64,000 nt of DNA from Pseudomonadota bacterium (GTDB taxonomy: Bacteria > Pseudomonadota > Gammaproteobacteria > Steroidobacterales > Steroidobacteraceae). The notes beneath the pieces are model-generated. The model had not been told where the DNA came from, did no database searches, and was given only the letters and a program-made list of their open reading frames with translations. Made by a program: the position numbers and the translations under genes. This document shows, in pieces, positions 53,962 through 63,419 of the stretch. The stretch's first letter is position 1. Every line of letters starts with the position of its first letter. Where the stretch lies: positions 1 to 64,000 of the forward strand of contig JAEWBG010000092.1 of NCBI GenBank assembly GCA_023391335.1, given 5' to 3'.

Positions 53962-55116
53962 ATGAGTGCAGCGGACGGACGAGACGACTGGGACCCAAGA
54001 TCGCCTGAGGTCCAGAAAAACCAACTTGCGGCTTACGACGAGATGCGCACGCGCTGCCCCGTCGCCCACAGCAGCTACTTGCATTGGTCGGTGTTCAAAC
54101 ACACAGACGTGCTGCGCGTACTGCATGATCCCGATACGTTCAGCAGCGTGGTCTCGGCGCATCTGTCGGTGCCCAGCGGCATGGACCCGCCGATCCACAC
54201 CGACTACCGCAGGGTGATCGAGCCCTACTTCGAACCACATCGAATGCGTGCGTTCGAACCCGTGTGCCGTACGCTTACGCGCAATCTATTGCAAAGTCTC
54301 CCCATCGAACGCGACATCGAACTGATGAGCCAGTTGGCGCATCCGTTTGCGCTGGAGGTGCAAGCCGCGTTTTTGGATTGGCCGCAGGAACTGGTCGCCC
54401 CGCTCCGCCAGTGGACGCGCCGTAATCAGCAAGCCACGTTGAGCGGCGATCGAAATGCGACTGCGCAAGTGGCCGCGGAGTTCGATGGCTACATCATCGA
54501 GCTATTGAAGTTGCGACGGCGCGCATCGAACGCCGCAGACGATGTGGTGACTCGGCTCCTTCGCGAACAAATCCGCGGCCGCGAACTGACCGATGACGAG
54601 ATCGTGAGCATCTTGCGCAATTGGACCGCAGGAGAACTCTCGACGATTGCCGCGAGCATCGGCATTCTCGTTCATTACCTCGCTGCGCACTCCGATCTTC
54701 AACAACGGCTGCGCGCGACTCCCACCGACTTGCCTGCTGCGATCGATGAGATTCTGCGCCTTCATGGTCCGCTCATTTCGAGCCGCCGCAAAGCAACCGC
54801 AAAGGTGAAACTCGGCGAGCGAACAATTGAAGCCGGCGAGCGCGTCACGTTGATGTGGGCATCGGCCAATCGAGATGAGGACGTCTTCGGCGCGCCGGAT
54901 GAATTCCGTTTGGATCGCGATCCAAACGATAATCTTCTCTATGGCGACGGCATTCACGTCTGCCCCGGCGCCCCGCTCGCTCGATTGGAATTGCGTGTGC
55001 TGATTGAAGAACTACTCAACACGCGCGGACACATTCGCCTTGCCGCCGAGCAGCCGCACGAGTTGGCCAACTATCCGGTCGGCGGTTTTAGTGCGCTGTA
55101 CGTTCGATTCGGGTGA
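53962..55116 (+). CDS. Cytochrome P450 at the end of the nor cluster
   Basis: Product of 384 residues, ATG behind GCGAGGCG, 37 bases after norD and on the same strand. Motifs: I-helix AGELST with Thr, ExxR as Glu263-Arg266 (EILR), and haem-ligand Cys334 in YGDGIHVCPGAPLARLE. There is no membrane anchor, so it is a soluble class I type bacterial P450. No ferredoxin or reductase gene is next to it. Position suggests co-expression with NO reductase; a role in NO or denitrification chemistry is speculative. Confidence 0.9.
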   Translation: MSAADGRDDWDPRSPEVQKNQLAAYDEMRTRCPVAHSSYLHWSVFKHTDVLRVLHDPDTFSSVVSAHLSVPSGMDPPIHTDYRRVIEPYFEPHRMRAFEPVCRTLTRNLLQSLPIERDIELMSQLAHPFALEVQAAFLDWPQELVAPLRQWTRRNQQATLSGDRNATAQVAAEFDGYIIELLKLRRRASNAADDVVTRLLREQIRGRELTDDEIVSILRNWTAGELSTIAASIGILVHYLAAHSDLQQRLRATPTDLPAAIDEILRLHGPLISSRRKATAKVKLGERTIEAGERVTLMWASANRDEDVFGAPDEFRLDRDPNDNLLYGDGIHVCPGAPLARLELRVLIEELLNTRGHIRLAAEQPHELANYPVGGFSALYVRFG

Positions 55117-55130
55117 CCTGCGATTGCGCC

Positions 55131-55718
55131 TCACCCGCACGGCGCATCGCAGGGAACCGGCGTTTTACTGATCACTCTGCCCGTGAACGTGTTGAGCGTC
55201 TCCTCGAAACATTGATTGCCTTCGCGAACGCGCCTCACGAGGATTCCTTGTGCCTCGTTCTGCCAACGCTGGCAGGCTTGTCCATCCGAGGCAAACGCCA
55301 TGGCGGGCAACGTATCCGCATGAGCCGTTGAAACGCCGATCAACGCGGCAACTGTTGCAGTCGGCTTTACGTCGTCTAAAGGAAGCCAGCGATACAGTTC
55401 CGCACCGGTGACTCGCTTGACCTTCACCAGCACATCGCCGGAAGGACAAACCCGCGCCCCGACGCGAGTGTTGTCGGGCAGCGCGGTGTCAGGCAGCAAT
55501 ACTTTGCCGACGCAATCGAGGTTCTTGACCCATAGCGCGTGCTCACGCTCGCTTGCCGCAACTTCATTGACCGGCACGTCGCGCTGGAATGCCTTGAATA
55601 CTTGGACGTACTGCGGCGCAGCGCCGATCACAGCAACAGCCAACGCCGGATACACCAAGATCTGCTTGAAGATGGACTCGCGCGATGCCTGAGTAAATGT
55701 GCGTGCTTCAGCGCTCAT
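55131..55718 (-). CDS. Membrane-anchored protein of unknown function
   Basis: Product of 195 residues from the ATG at 55718 behind GAGGG. A hydrophobic segment (QILVYPALAVAVIGAAP) near the N-terminus anchors it; the rest has a periplasmic look with four to five Cys (NLDCVGKV, ARVCPSGD, QACQRWQNEA, NQCFEE, VPCDAPCG), which suggests disulfides. No recognised family. Its stop is 14 bases from the convergent P450 stop. Confidence 0.6.
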   Translation of the reverse strand: MSAEARTFTQASRESIFKQILVYPALAVAVIGAAPQYVQVFKAFQRDVPVNEVAASEREHALWVKNLDCVGKVLLPDTALPDNTRVGARVCPSGDVLVKVKRVTGAELYRWLPLDDVKPTATVAALIGVSTAHADTLPAMAFASDGQACQRWQNEAQGILVRRVREGNQCFEETLNTFTGRVISKTPVPCDAPCG

Positions 55719-55985
55719 GACGCCCTCGCCGGATCTCTTGGGAAGATCCTGTCCGTCGAATAGCAAAGAGAACGACCCGTGCTACACGCTATCCATCGCC
55801 GCACTGCGTTCGCAATTGGCCGTTCGGGCAGGCAGCAAGAGCGCTCTTTCGCGACATCAACCGGGCAGAAATTGACTAAGTTTGCAGCACATTTTCTAGG
55901 TACCGCGTCCGAAGCGAGATGCTAGGATGCGCACACAGCGACAGCGCAATGCTGTTACATAAAACAAGATTGGGGAGGGAATCGT

Positions 55986-58900
55986 ATGCGACCCGGATGT
56001 GCGCGCGCGTGGATTGCACTTGTGGGGTTGATGTCGGCAGCAACCACACACGCCGGGGTCAACGAGTGGACCACGAAAGGACCGCCCGGAGGAACCTATC
56101 GAGCGTTCGAAGCCAGCCCGAGCGATCCGAACGTGTTCTATGCGGCGTATGGGCACGGATTTCACTACTCCACTGACGGGGGCGTGACATGGTCCTCGCA
56201 CGAATTCGTTAATGAAGTCGTTAACGTGGCGGTCGATCCGCAAGACAGCAAACGGGTCTTTGCATGCGTCCTTTCCGAGGGACTGTACCGCAGCACGGAC
56301 GGCGGTGTGACCTTCACAAAGGTTGCGCCAGGAACCTCGTATCAGATCTGGTCTGCGGCTGTCGGGCCTAACAATGTCGTGTACTACGCTAGCACTTCAG
56401 AGTTTCGCCGCAGCACAGACGGCGGCGATACATTCGGTCCGGCCGTTTCCGTTCAACAGACTTTCGAACACATTTACGTCAATTCGCAGGATCCCAATAA
56501 GCTCTATGTGATTCGCGGCCCCGCCCTGATGCGAAGCACGAACGGAGGCGCAACCTGGAGTGAGAGTTCGGTCGGCTTCGCTAACAACTGGCTCTATTCG
56601 CTCGTGGAACTGCCCAATGGCGCACTCGTTGCGGCCACCAGCTCTGGAATTTATACGCGTGCCGACGAAAACGCCGCATGGACACAAAGAACTTTTGATC
56701 TAACTTGGAGTGTCGCGGCCGACCCGCTTGCGCCAACGACATTGCTCGCCTCGCGCAATGGTGCCGTCCCGCTCGAGCGAAGCACTGACGGCGGCGTCAC
56801 GTGGAATTCAATCGGCAGCCCGACCGTTGGACGAGCACGCCGAGCAGTAATCAGCCGCGCAGGGTCCAACGTCTTCCTCACGGCTAACGAGAATGGCGTG
56901 CAGCGCTCGACGGATAGTGGTGCTCATTGGCAGGACGCGACCCGTGGCCCGATCGCTTCCGGCGGCGCTTCGATTGCTACAACGCTTGCGGAGAACGCTC
57001 CGATCTACGCGTACATGTATAACGCTGGCGGTGCCCTATACGCGTCCACGAACGACTCTGACTGGGAGCGCCTAGCACCAGAACTGATCTCACTTCAGAT
57101 TGGGCAAGCGGAAATCGCTGTCCGCCCTGGAACACCCCGCACTGTGTACCTTGCGGGCTTCATGCGCGGGGTTTACCGTTCCTCCGATGGTGGGATGACG
57201 TTCACCACGCCAGGATCGGGACTTCAGGGTTTGCAAGTCACGTCGATTGCCTTCGATCCGATCGATGCGGACATCATGTATGCAGGCGTCTTCGACATGA
57301 CCGCGCACCCGGCCAGTTTCTATCGTAGTACCGATGGCGGTGCCAACTGGAACCCTCGAAGCGTCGGCCTCACCGACGTTTGGGCGCGGAGGATTGCGGT
57401 GGATCCGGCTGATGGAAATCGCATGTTTATTGCCGGGATAGACGGGGTCTTACCGGGCGACGTGGGCGGCCTATATGCGTCGGCAGATGCTGGCGTGCAT
57501 TGGAATCGGATTGCGTTTGCGGGCGAAGATGTCGAAGACGTGCAGATTGATCCCAGCGATTCAAATCGCATTTACGTCACCAGCACCACCGGTCTACATA
57601 TCAGCACCAACGGCGGCGCGTCCTTCACAACCAATGATGCCTTTGCGGTGATCACGGGCGGACGCGGTGGCGAGCTGGCGATCGACCCGGTGGTACCATC
57701 GACCGTTTACGCGACGAGTTGGTACGACAGTCCATGTTGTACGCCCACTCCTTCCTCGTTCGTGTTGCGATCGGTCGATCGCGGACAGAGCTGGGAAGTC
57801 CTGCGAGATCAAACCGGCCCGTCGTGGTACGTCAATCGACTGCTGTTGGATCCCAATACTCCAAGCCGAGTGATTGCGGACACCAGCATTCGCGGCATCG
57901 CTAGCTATGAGATCGCCAACGACTTGACGTTGGCCATCAGCGGCCACTCAGGTGTGCGCAACGTTGGCGAGCCGTCTTCATTGCACTTGCATGCACAGCA
58001 CTTGGGGAAACTAGCCGCAACCGACGTGTCCATCTCCACAACCTTCCCGCCGGCAGTGGCGAGCCTGTCGGGAATCCCGGACAACGGCATCTGCTCGGCC
58101 AGCGCAAGCACGTTGACGTGTCGCATTGGCGTGATGCAACCCGGTGCCACCGCCGACATCGATGTGAGCTATACGCCGGTGTCGCCCGTGATTGTTGCAG
58201 TTAGCTCGAGCATCGCTGCTCACGAAGCCGATAACGTCGAAGAGAACAACACGGTCCAAGCAACGGCGATTGCGGGCCACGTTGTTGATCTAAGCGTATC
58301 GCTTGCCGCGAGCACATCCACGGTCGATCGTGGTGACGCACTGAGTTACCAAGCCATCGTGAGCAATAGCGGTCCGCATGCATCGGATAGTTCGGTGCTT
58401 ACGTTCTCATTGACGAATGGTGGAACTGTCACCGAGCTGCCTCCTGGTTGCGTGGAGTCGAGCGGTCAGGTCAATTGCTCCATCGGCGTGATCGCTGTGG
58501 GCGCATCTGCTGCCCTCAAGTTTGCGGCAGTCGCAAACAATGCAGGCACATTGACCGCAAATGCTTCCGTCAGCTCTCCCTCCAATACGGGCGACAGCAA
58601 TATTGCGAACAACACTGCACAAGCGGAAGTCGCGGCGCGAAGTATCTCCGACCTCGCCGTCTCGCTCACCGACACACCGGACCCTGTGACTGCGGGGCAG
58701 AGCTTCGAATGCCAAGCGACCGTCACGAATCTCGGACCCGAGTCCGCCTCAGGGGTCACCCTGACGGTGAACGTGCCCGGCAGCGTAACGTCCGTCGTAC
58801 CAAGCCAGGGCACGTGCAACAACGCTTCCGGCTCAATATCGTGTGCAATCGATACCCTGCCGGTGGACGGCAACATCGCGCTCGACATCAAAGTCCTCGC

Positions 58901-59153
58901 AGGCGCAGCGGGAACGATCAGCGCTTCGGCGACGGTCAGCACCGCGAGTGCAGATAGGAACTCAGCAAACAATGCCGCTCAACAGTCGACCATCGTTGCT
59001 GCACCGGTCGCGAACTCGACAACAACTCCCGGCACCAGCGGTGGTAAAAGTGGCGGCGGAGGCGGCTCCAGTGAGTACATCACACTCGTGCTCGCGTCCT
59101 TGTTAAACGGCCTGCGTCGTAGGACCAATCGGTCGAGATTTCTTATCCACTGA
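55986..59153 (+). CDS. Large secreted protein: Asp-box propeller, three DUF11-type domains, GlyGly-CTERM-like tail
   Basis: Product of 1055 residues, ATG behind GGAGGGA. A signal region (IALVGLMSAATTHAGV) leads to about 620 residues containing eleven Asp-box/BNR motifs such as STDGGVTW, STNGGATW and SSDGGMTF, so probably a sortilin- or sialidase-like beta-propeller. Three DUF11-like Ig domains follow, each ending in VEENNTVQ-, DSNIANNTAQ- or DRNSANNAAQ-type text. The C-terminus, GGGGGSS then EYITLVLASLLNGLRRR, is a Gly-rich stretch, a hydrophobic helix and a basic tail, like GlyGly-CTERM substrates of rhombosortase. Catalytic sialidase residues are not evident, so the role may be adhesion or binding. 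Confidence 0.82.
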   Translation: MRPGCARAWIALVGLMSAATTHAGVNEWTTKGPPGGTYRAFEASPSDPNVFYAAYGHGFHYSTDGGVTWSSHEFVNEVVNVAVDPQDSKRVFACVLSEGLYRSTDGGVTFTKVAPGTSYQIWSAAVGPNNVVYYASTSEFRRSTDGGDTFGPAVSVQQTFEHIYVNSQDPNKLYVIRGPALMRSTNGGATWSESSVGFANNWLYSLVELPNGALVAATSSGIYTRADENAAWTQRTFDLTWSVAADPLAPTTLLASRNGAVPLERSTDGGVTWNSIGSPTVGRARRAVISRAGSNVFLTANENGVQRSTDSGAHWQDATRGPIASGGASIATTLAENAPIYAYMYNAGGALYASTNDSDWERLAPELISLQIGQAEIAVRPGTPRTVYLAGFMRGVYRSSDGGMTFTTPGSGLQGLQVTSIAFDPIDADIMYAGVFDMTAHPASFYRSTDGGANWNPRSVGLTDVWARRIAVDPADGNRMFIAGIDGVLPGDVGGLYASADAGVHWNRIAFAGEDVEDVQIDPSDSNRIYVTSTTGLHISTNGGASFTTNDAFAVITGGRGGELAIDPVVPSTVYATSWYDSPCCTPTPSSFVLRSVDRGQSWEVLRDQTGPSWYVNRLLLDPNTPSRVIADTSIRGIASYEIANDLTLAISGHSGVRNVGEPSSLHLHAQHLGKLAATDVSISTTFPPAVASLSGIPDNGICSASASTLTCRIGVMQPGATADIDVSYTPVSPVIVAVSSSIAAHEADNVEENNTVQATAIAGHVVDLSVSLAASTSTVDRGDALSYQAIVSNSGPHASDSSVLTFSLTNGGTVTELPPGCVESSGQVNCSIGVIAVGASAALKFAAVANNAGTLTANASVSSPSNTGDSNIANNTAQAEVAARSISDLAVSLTDTPDPVTAGQSFECQATVTNLGPESASGVTLTVNVPGSVTSVVPSQGTCNNASGSISCAIDTLPVDGNIALDIKVLAGAAGTISASATVSTASADRNSANNAAQQSTIVAAPVANSTTTPGTSGGKSGGGGGSSEYITLVLASLLNGLRRRTNRSRFLIH

Positions 59154-59328
59154 CCCACTCCATCGCTAAGGTGCACGAACAGCGCCATCACCGAATGTGT
59201 GTCGCGCGCGGTCCAACTCGCATGGCGAAAGGCGGAGTTCCGACGTGGCTCCGTGAAGGTTCGGTTTGTTGAGTGTTGACCGCTTTCTTTGCCCTGCAGC
59301 ACGAGTCGAGAACCATCTTCCTCTCGCG

Positions 59329-60540
59329 TTAGCGGACAGAAACCAGCATCTCCGCCGCACGCATTGCGCCATCCGTGCGAATCCGTTCAGCCAATACGAG
59401 CGCTTGTGCGACGGTTTCGGGGAGCAGCGCTCGTTCCAGTGCCGTTGAGAGTGACTCATACGTGGGTATCGACCGGTCGTGCGCAGAGCCAATTCCAAGT
59501 TCATGCACTCTTGTCGCCCAATAAGATTGATCGCCGATTTGCGGCACGATCACCTGCGGCGCTCCCGCGCGAGCAGCCGTCGTCGTTGTACCCGCACCGC
59601 CGTGGTGGATCACTGCCGCGACGCTTCGGAACAACGCTTGTTGATTCACCTCACCGATCTCAAAGCAATCTTCGCGATCATCCGCAAGCGCGAGCTCAGC
59701 CCAGCCTTTTGAAAGAAGAACGCGACGTCCCTGCGCACGCACGACTTCAATCGCCGTTCTCGCGAAGTCCTTCGCAACAGGAATACTGCCGAAGCCGATG
59801 TACACGGGCGACTCGCCCGCATCGAGAAACCTCAACAGGTCATCGGGAAGCGGGCGCTCGTCAGGAACGATCCACGCACCTGTTTGCACAACATCGATAT
59901 CGATCGGTTGCTCGCACGGCCCAAGCACGGGATCGGCCGCGAGCCACGGACGATCGGTCTGCAGATACCCACGCACATTGTCGACCCTTCTCAATCCTTG
60001 CGACCGCCGCAGTGCATTGAGTGCCCCGCCGAAGATCTCGTTCATCACCTGCACGTCTCGCTGCCATAGCGTCGCGTTATCCGTCACGCCGGGAGGATGA
60101 GGATGACTCAGATATTCCATCGGCCGTTGCTGTCGGGAAGGCAGAAACAACGGACAGTAGGCGGCAAACACGTAGCGAATGCCCAGCTTGTCGGCCACTG
60201 ATCGGGCTGCGGCGACGGACGAGAAGAGACCTGTCGCGACGATCACATCGCATTCATTGGCCGCTGCGCTGATCGCCTCGTATTGAGCGGCCATCACCTT
60301 CGCTGCCACATCAGGCAACGAAAGCGTCGCACGCTTCGGCAGCATCTCGGCAATCCATGTGCGGACCGACGTGAACGCCGGGAACAAGGGCACACCGGCA
60401 GCGCCGAAGAGATCCACGAACTCAGCGTCATAGGGCGCACATACCCGTGCATCGGCACCTAGCACTCGCAATGCGAGCGCTTTGGCGAGCAAAGGTTGAA
60501 CGTCTCCGCGCGATCCGAACGTCGTCAGCAACACACGCAT
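59329..60540 (-). CDS. GT1-family glycosyltransferase (sterol/macrolide type)
   Basis: Product of 403 residues from the ATG at 60540. MRVLLTTFGSRGDVQPLLAKALAL is the typical start of UDP-sugar glycosyltransferases acting on sterols, glycopeptides or macrolides. The C-terminal domain has VYIGFGSIPV, and the donor-sugar motif IHHGGAGTTTTAARAGAPQVIVPQIGDQSYWA. Length fits the group (about 400). The acceptor cannot be told from sequence. It may glucosylate a lipid, sterol or toxic small molecule. Confidence 0.9.
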   Translation of the reverse strand: MRVLLTTFGSRGDVQPLLAKALALRVLGADARVCAPYDAEFVDLFGAAGVPLFPAFTSVRTWIAEMLPKRATLSLPDVAAKVMAAQYEAISAAANECDVIVATGLFSSVAAARSVADKLGIRYVFAAYCPLFLPSRQQRPMEYLSHPHPPGVTDNATLWQRDVQVMNEIFGGALNALRRSQGLRRVDNVRGYLQTDRPWLAADPVLGPCEQPIDIDVVQTGAWIVPDERPLPDDLLRFLDAGESPVYIGFGSIPVAKDFARTAIEVVRAQGRRVLLSKGWAELALADDREDCFEIGEVNQQALFRSVAAVIHHGGAGTTTTAARAGAPQVIVPQIGDQSYWATRVHELGIGSAHDRSIPTYESLSTALERALLPETVAQALVLAERIRTDGAMRAAEMLVSVR

Positions 60541-60655
60541 TTCATGACTCCCGTGCCAAGAAAGCGCGCGATGCTGCGGCAAAACCGGGGCCTTCCAGCA
60601 AGCCCCCGCGCGCGGTATATTCTCATCACGCCGGAGACGTTCGTTCTCGAAAAAA

Positions 60656-60679
60656 GGCGCCTCACTGAGGCGCCTTTTT
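60656..60679. terminator. Bidirectional hairpin terminator
   Basis: GGCGCCTCA and TGAGGCGCC form a 9-base stem around one C, with AAAAA before and TTTTT after, so it can act in both directions. On the plus strand it closes a short region, 60541-60655, that holds a TATATT box but no gene; a small RNA is possible but unproven. Confidence 0.75.
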
Positions 60680-60728
60680 CGTTCTAGCGATGCTTGTTTA
60701 CATCCTCAAGCAGAAGCGAAGAGTTTCG

Positions 60729-60818
60729 ACAGGATGAACAGGATTGACAGGATGGTGGAGCCAAGAGGCCTGCTCCTGCTTCAGGCATCCTGTTCATCTT
60801 GTTAATCCTGTCTGAAAG
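60729..60818. repeat. Inverted GACAGGAT-type repeat
   Basis: GACAGGATGAACAGGATTGA at 60729 onwards and ATCCTGTTCATCTTGTTAAT ending near 60818 are inverted versions of one element found in many bacterial genomes. The two arms can pair across a short spacer. Gap 60541-60902 has no gene. Confidence 0.65.
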
Positions 60819-60902
60819 TTCTGCTCTCTGCATCTCATGTTCGGAGGTGCGCAGCCGGAGCGCGTATGATTCGCCCTCTGCTCAAATGTATTTGGGTGCC
60901 CC

Positions 60903-61382
60903 ATGTTCAAGCGACGCCGAGCGCTTTTTTCTCTTCTCTTCGCACTCATGACAGTGTGCGCAGGCTGCGCCAGCCTGCAGCAGCACGATCCGGTGCAGGT
61001 TATGGTTGCGGGCATTCAACCCTTACAAGGAGAAGGCATGGAACTGCGCATGCTGGTGAAGCTGCGCGTTCAGAATCCGAACGACACACCCATCGAATAC
61101 AACGGCGTAGCGCTGCAGATGAAGGTGCAAGGCAAGACTTTCGCTACCGGCGTCAGCGATGCATACGGCAGCGTGCGGCGATTCGGCGAAACGGTGATCG
61201 AAGTGCCGCTCACGGTCTCGGCATTCCGCATGGCACGACAAGTATTCGGGCTCATGGGCGACACGAGCGCACCCACCAAACTCGCGTATGAAATGACTGG
61301 AAAGCTCAATGGACCTGGATTCAGAGCCGTACGATTCCGAGAAACTGGTGACTTCGCACTGCCGGCGGCCAAGCAGGAATAG
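60903..61382 (+). CDS. LEA14-like lipoprotein
   Basis: Product of 159 residues. The lipobox VCAGC places the acylated Cys at about residue 21. The rest has the WHy/LEA14 beta-sandwich text: VQVMVAGIQPLQGEGMELRMLVKLRVQNPNDTPIEYNGVALQMKVQGK and FGETVIEVPLTV. These are desiccation/stress-related lipid-anchored proteins of the Whirly-like WHy domain group, with unknown exact role. Stand-alone gene. Confidence 0.85.
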   Translation: MFKRRRALFSLLFALMTVCAGCASLQQHDPVQVMVAGIQPLQGEGMELRMLVKLRVQNPNDTPIEYNGVALQMKVQGKTFATGVSDAYGSVRRFGETVIEVPLTVSAFRMARQVFGLMGDTSAPTKLAYEMTGKLNGPGFRAVRFRETGDFALPAAKQE

Positions 61383-61617
61383 CAACTACAACCCGCTCGT
61401 CGTAACGCAGACAGATCCGGGGTTGCCCAGTCCTCGATTCACCTGCGCAAGTTTAAGTAGCTGACTGCGTTCGTGCAGTCGAAACATTCGTTGATCAAAA
61501 GATGTCCTTCGACGCAGGACGAACGGACCAACTAGTGAAGGGAATATCCCCGTTCACGCACGCGCTATCATCGCGCGCTCATTTTTAACCTCGTCGCCCA
61601 AAATCAATTCTCATCTG

Positions 61618-62064
61618 ATGAACACCATTCTCTATCTCACCGCATTGCTCGCAGGCTTAGGTCTCGCTGTTCAAGTCGGGCTCAACAGCACGATGGGGCA
61701 ATTCACCGGGAATGCCGCATTCGCAGCAGTCGTGAGTTTCTGCGTTGGGCTCGCAGGGTTGGTGCTGTTCTTACTAGCAACGCGCACTGAAATCCCTTCG
61801 CGAAGCGCTCTAGCATCAGCGCCGTGGTGGGCTTGGCTCGGTGGATTGTTCGGGGCGTTCTACGTCGCGATCGCGACGATCGTCGGTCCGCGCCTCGGTG
61901 CATCCACATTGCTTGCGCTCACATTAGTGGGCCAGATCGCAACAGCTCTGGTCCTGGATCACTTCGGCTGGATCGGATTTCCTCACAATCCGATCTCGAT
62001 GACGCGAGTTGCGGGCGCAGCGTTGCTGGTGTGCGGCGTGCTGCTGATTTCTCGGTCGGCTTAG
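61618..62064 (+). CDS. DMT-superfamily YdcZ-type membrane protein
   Basis: Product of 148 residues with five hydrophobic helices: LYLTALLAGLGLAVQVGLNS, AAFAAVVSFCVGLAGLVLFLL, WWAWLGGLFGAFYVAIATIV, GASTLLALTLVGQIATALVLD and RVAGAALLVCGVLLIS. The text NSTMGQFTGNAAFAAVVSF and GAFYVAIATIVGPRLGAS is typical of the DUF606/YdcZ family of small drug/metabolite transporters, which are about half the length of EamA proteins and may dimerise. Substrate unknown. Confidence 0.88.
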   Translation: MNTILYLTALLAGLGLAVQVGLNSTMGQFTGNAAFAAVVSFCVGLAGLVLFLLATRTEIPSRSALASAPWWAWLGGLFGAFYVAIATIVGPRLGASTLLALTLVGQIATALVLDHFGWIGFPHNPISMTRVAGAALLVCGVLLISRSA

Positions 62065-62066
62065 CA

Positions 62067-62163
62067 GGGGACAGATCTATTTTCTGCAATCGCTAAGCGT
62101 CGACAGGGCCGCCTCGCAATTCCTCAAGACGAGTCGTCGAAGATTCAAAATAGATCTGTCCCC
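62067..62163. repeat. REP-like inverted repeat
   Basis: GGGGACAGATCTATTTT at 62067-62083 and its exact reverse complement AAAATAGATCTGTCCCC at 62147-62163 are 63 bases apart. This is the form of RAYT-associated REP-type palindromic elements found in many gammaproteobacteria. Its right arm covers the last codons and the stop of the following sensor kinase gene. Confidence 0.85.
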
Positions 62164-63419
62164 TTTGATCTCGGCAGAGAGACCGTGAAGCGACTGCCTC
62201 CCTCCTCCAACGCACGGTATTCGACCTCACCACCGTGCGCACGCGCCACTTGCCGCACGATCGACAACCCGAGTCCGTATCCGCGGCCAGCCGCCGTTTT
62301 GGCGCGTGAAGAATGAAACGGCGTGAAGATCTCAGCGCGCTCGCCAAGATCGATTCCCGGTCCGCGATCTTCAATGGCAAGCAGCGCACGGCCCTCAGAA
62401 TCTTTTTCGACATGCACGCGTGAGGCGCCTCCTGCATGGCGTTGAGCATTATCGAGAAGGTTGCGTATGAGACGACGCAACAACGACGGGTCGGCGCGAA
62501 TGATCACGGGCTCACCGTCCGCTTCCAAGTTGTAGTGCGCCGCCTCTTCCGCCGCCAAAGCCAGTAAATCAACATCTTCGTTGTGCAGCGGTGCAGCCGA
62601 ATCCAACCGGCTTGCGAGCAAAACCTGGTCGATCAGCTCATCGAGCTCTGCGACGTTGCGCTCTACTTCGTTACGAACCGGTTCGTACCTTTCATCCGAT
62701 AGGCGTTCGACCGCAAGGCGAATGCGAGCAAGAGGCGTCCGCAATTCATGCGAGCAGTTGGCCAGCAATGTCTTCTGCGATTGCATAAGAGCGGCGATGC
62801 GTTCGGCTGCGGCATTGAAGCTGCGAGCGAGGGCCGCGACTTCATCTTTACCTCTCACGTCAACTCGCGCAGCCATATCACCCACACCCAGTCGCTCCAC
62901 TCCGGACTGCAGATCCGCAAGTCGACTCGTGAGGCGCCGCGCAATCGGATACGCGCCCAGTGCAAATGCGATCACCGCTGCGACGGACAGTCCCAAGAGC
63001 TGTGGCCCATGCGGGCGCAGGTGATGCGCTGGCTGAAATGCGAGACGCCGGCCGTCGTCCAACGGAATGATCCATACCGGGCCGCCGCTCGTGAGCGTCC
63101 AACCACGCGCATGCAACACCGATGTTCGATCCAAACGCGGTAAGTCGCCCGCCTGTGCCAGCGCGGAGCCATCAGCAGCAAACAATGCGATGCCGGTGCC
63201 GAGATGTGCGCTGACTGCACCGATGATCTTCTGGTTCTCGGCTTCAGATGCAGTGGGCGGCGGTAACAACTGCTCGGCGAGCTGAGCCGCAGTCTGCATG
63301 GCAATGCGATCATCGCGAGACGAACTCGTTGCATGCCACAGTACGATGCTTGCCACGATGAACAGCGCCATCGTCGCGAGGATTGCAAAGTAGAATTGCC
63401 AATGAAGTCGACGCATCAT
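62145..63419 (-). CDS. Sensor histidine kinase
   Basis: Product of 424 residues. Two membrane helices (FYFAILATMALFIVASIVL and LLGLSVAAVIAFALGAYPIA) flank a periplasmic sensor loop of about 110 residues. HAMP region, then HisKA with phospho-His in ANCSHELRTPLARI, N box NLLDNAQRH, G1 EDRGPGID and G2 GRGYGLGLSIV. The last residues KGTDLF and the stop codon are encoded by the REP-like arm, so the native C-terminus was replaced or extended by that element. The ATG overlaps the TGA of the response regulator (ATGA). Confidence 0.92.
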   Translation of the reverse strand: MMRRLHWQFYFAILATMALFIVASIVLWHATSSSRDDRIAMQTAAQLAEQLLPPPTASEAENQKIIGAVSAHLGTGIALFAADGSALAQAGDLPRLDRTSVLHARGWTLTSGGPVWIIPLDDGRRLAFQPAHHLRPHGPQLLGLSVAAVIAFALGAYPIARRLTSRLADLQSGVERLGVGDMAARVDVRGKDEVAALARSFNAAAERIAALMQSQKTLLANCSHELRTPLARIRLAVERLSDERYEPVRNEVERNVAELDELIDQVLLASRLDSAAPLHNEDVDLLALAAEEAAHYNLEADGEPVIIRADPSLLRRLIRNLLDNAQRHAGGASRVHVEKDSEGRALLAIEDRGPGIDLGERAEIFTPFHSSRAKTAAGRGYGLGLSIVRQVARAHGGEVEYRALEEGGSRFTVSLPRSKGTDLF

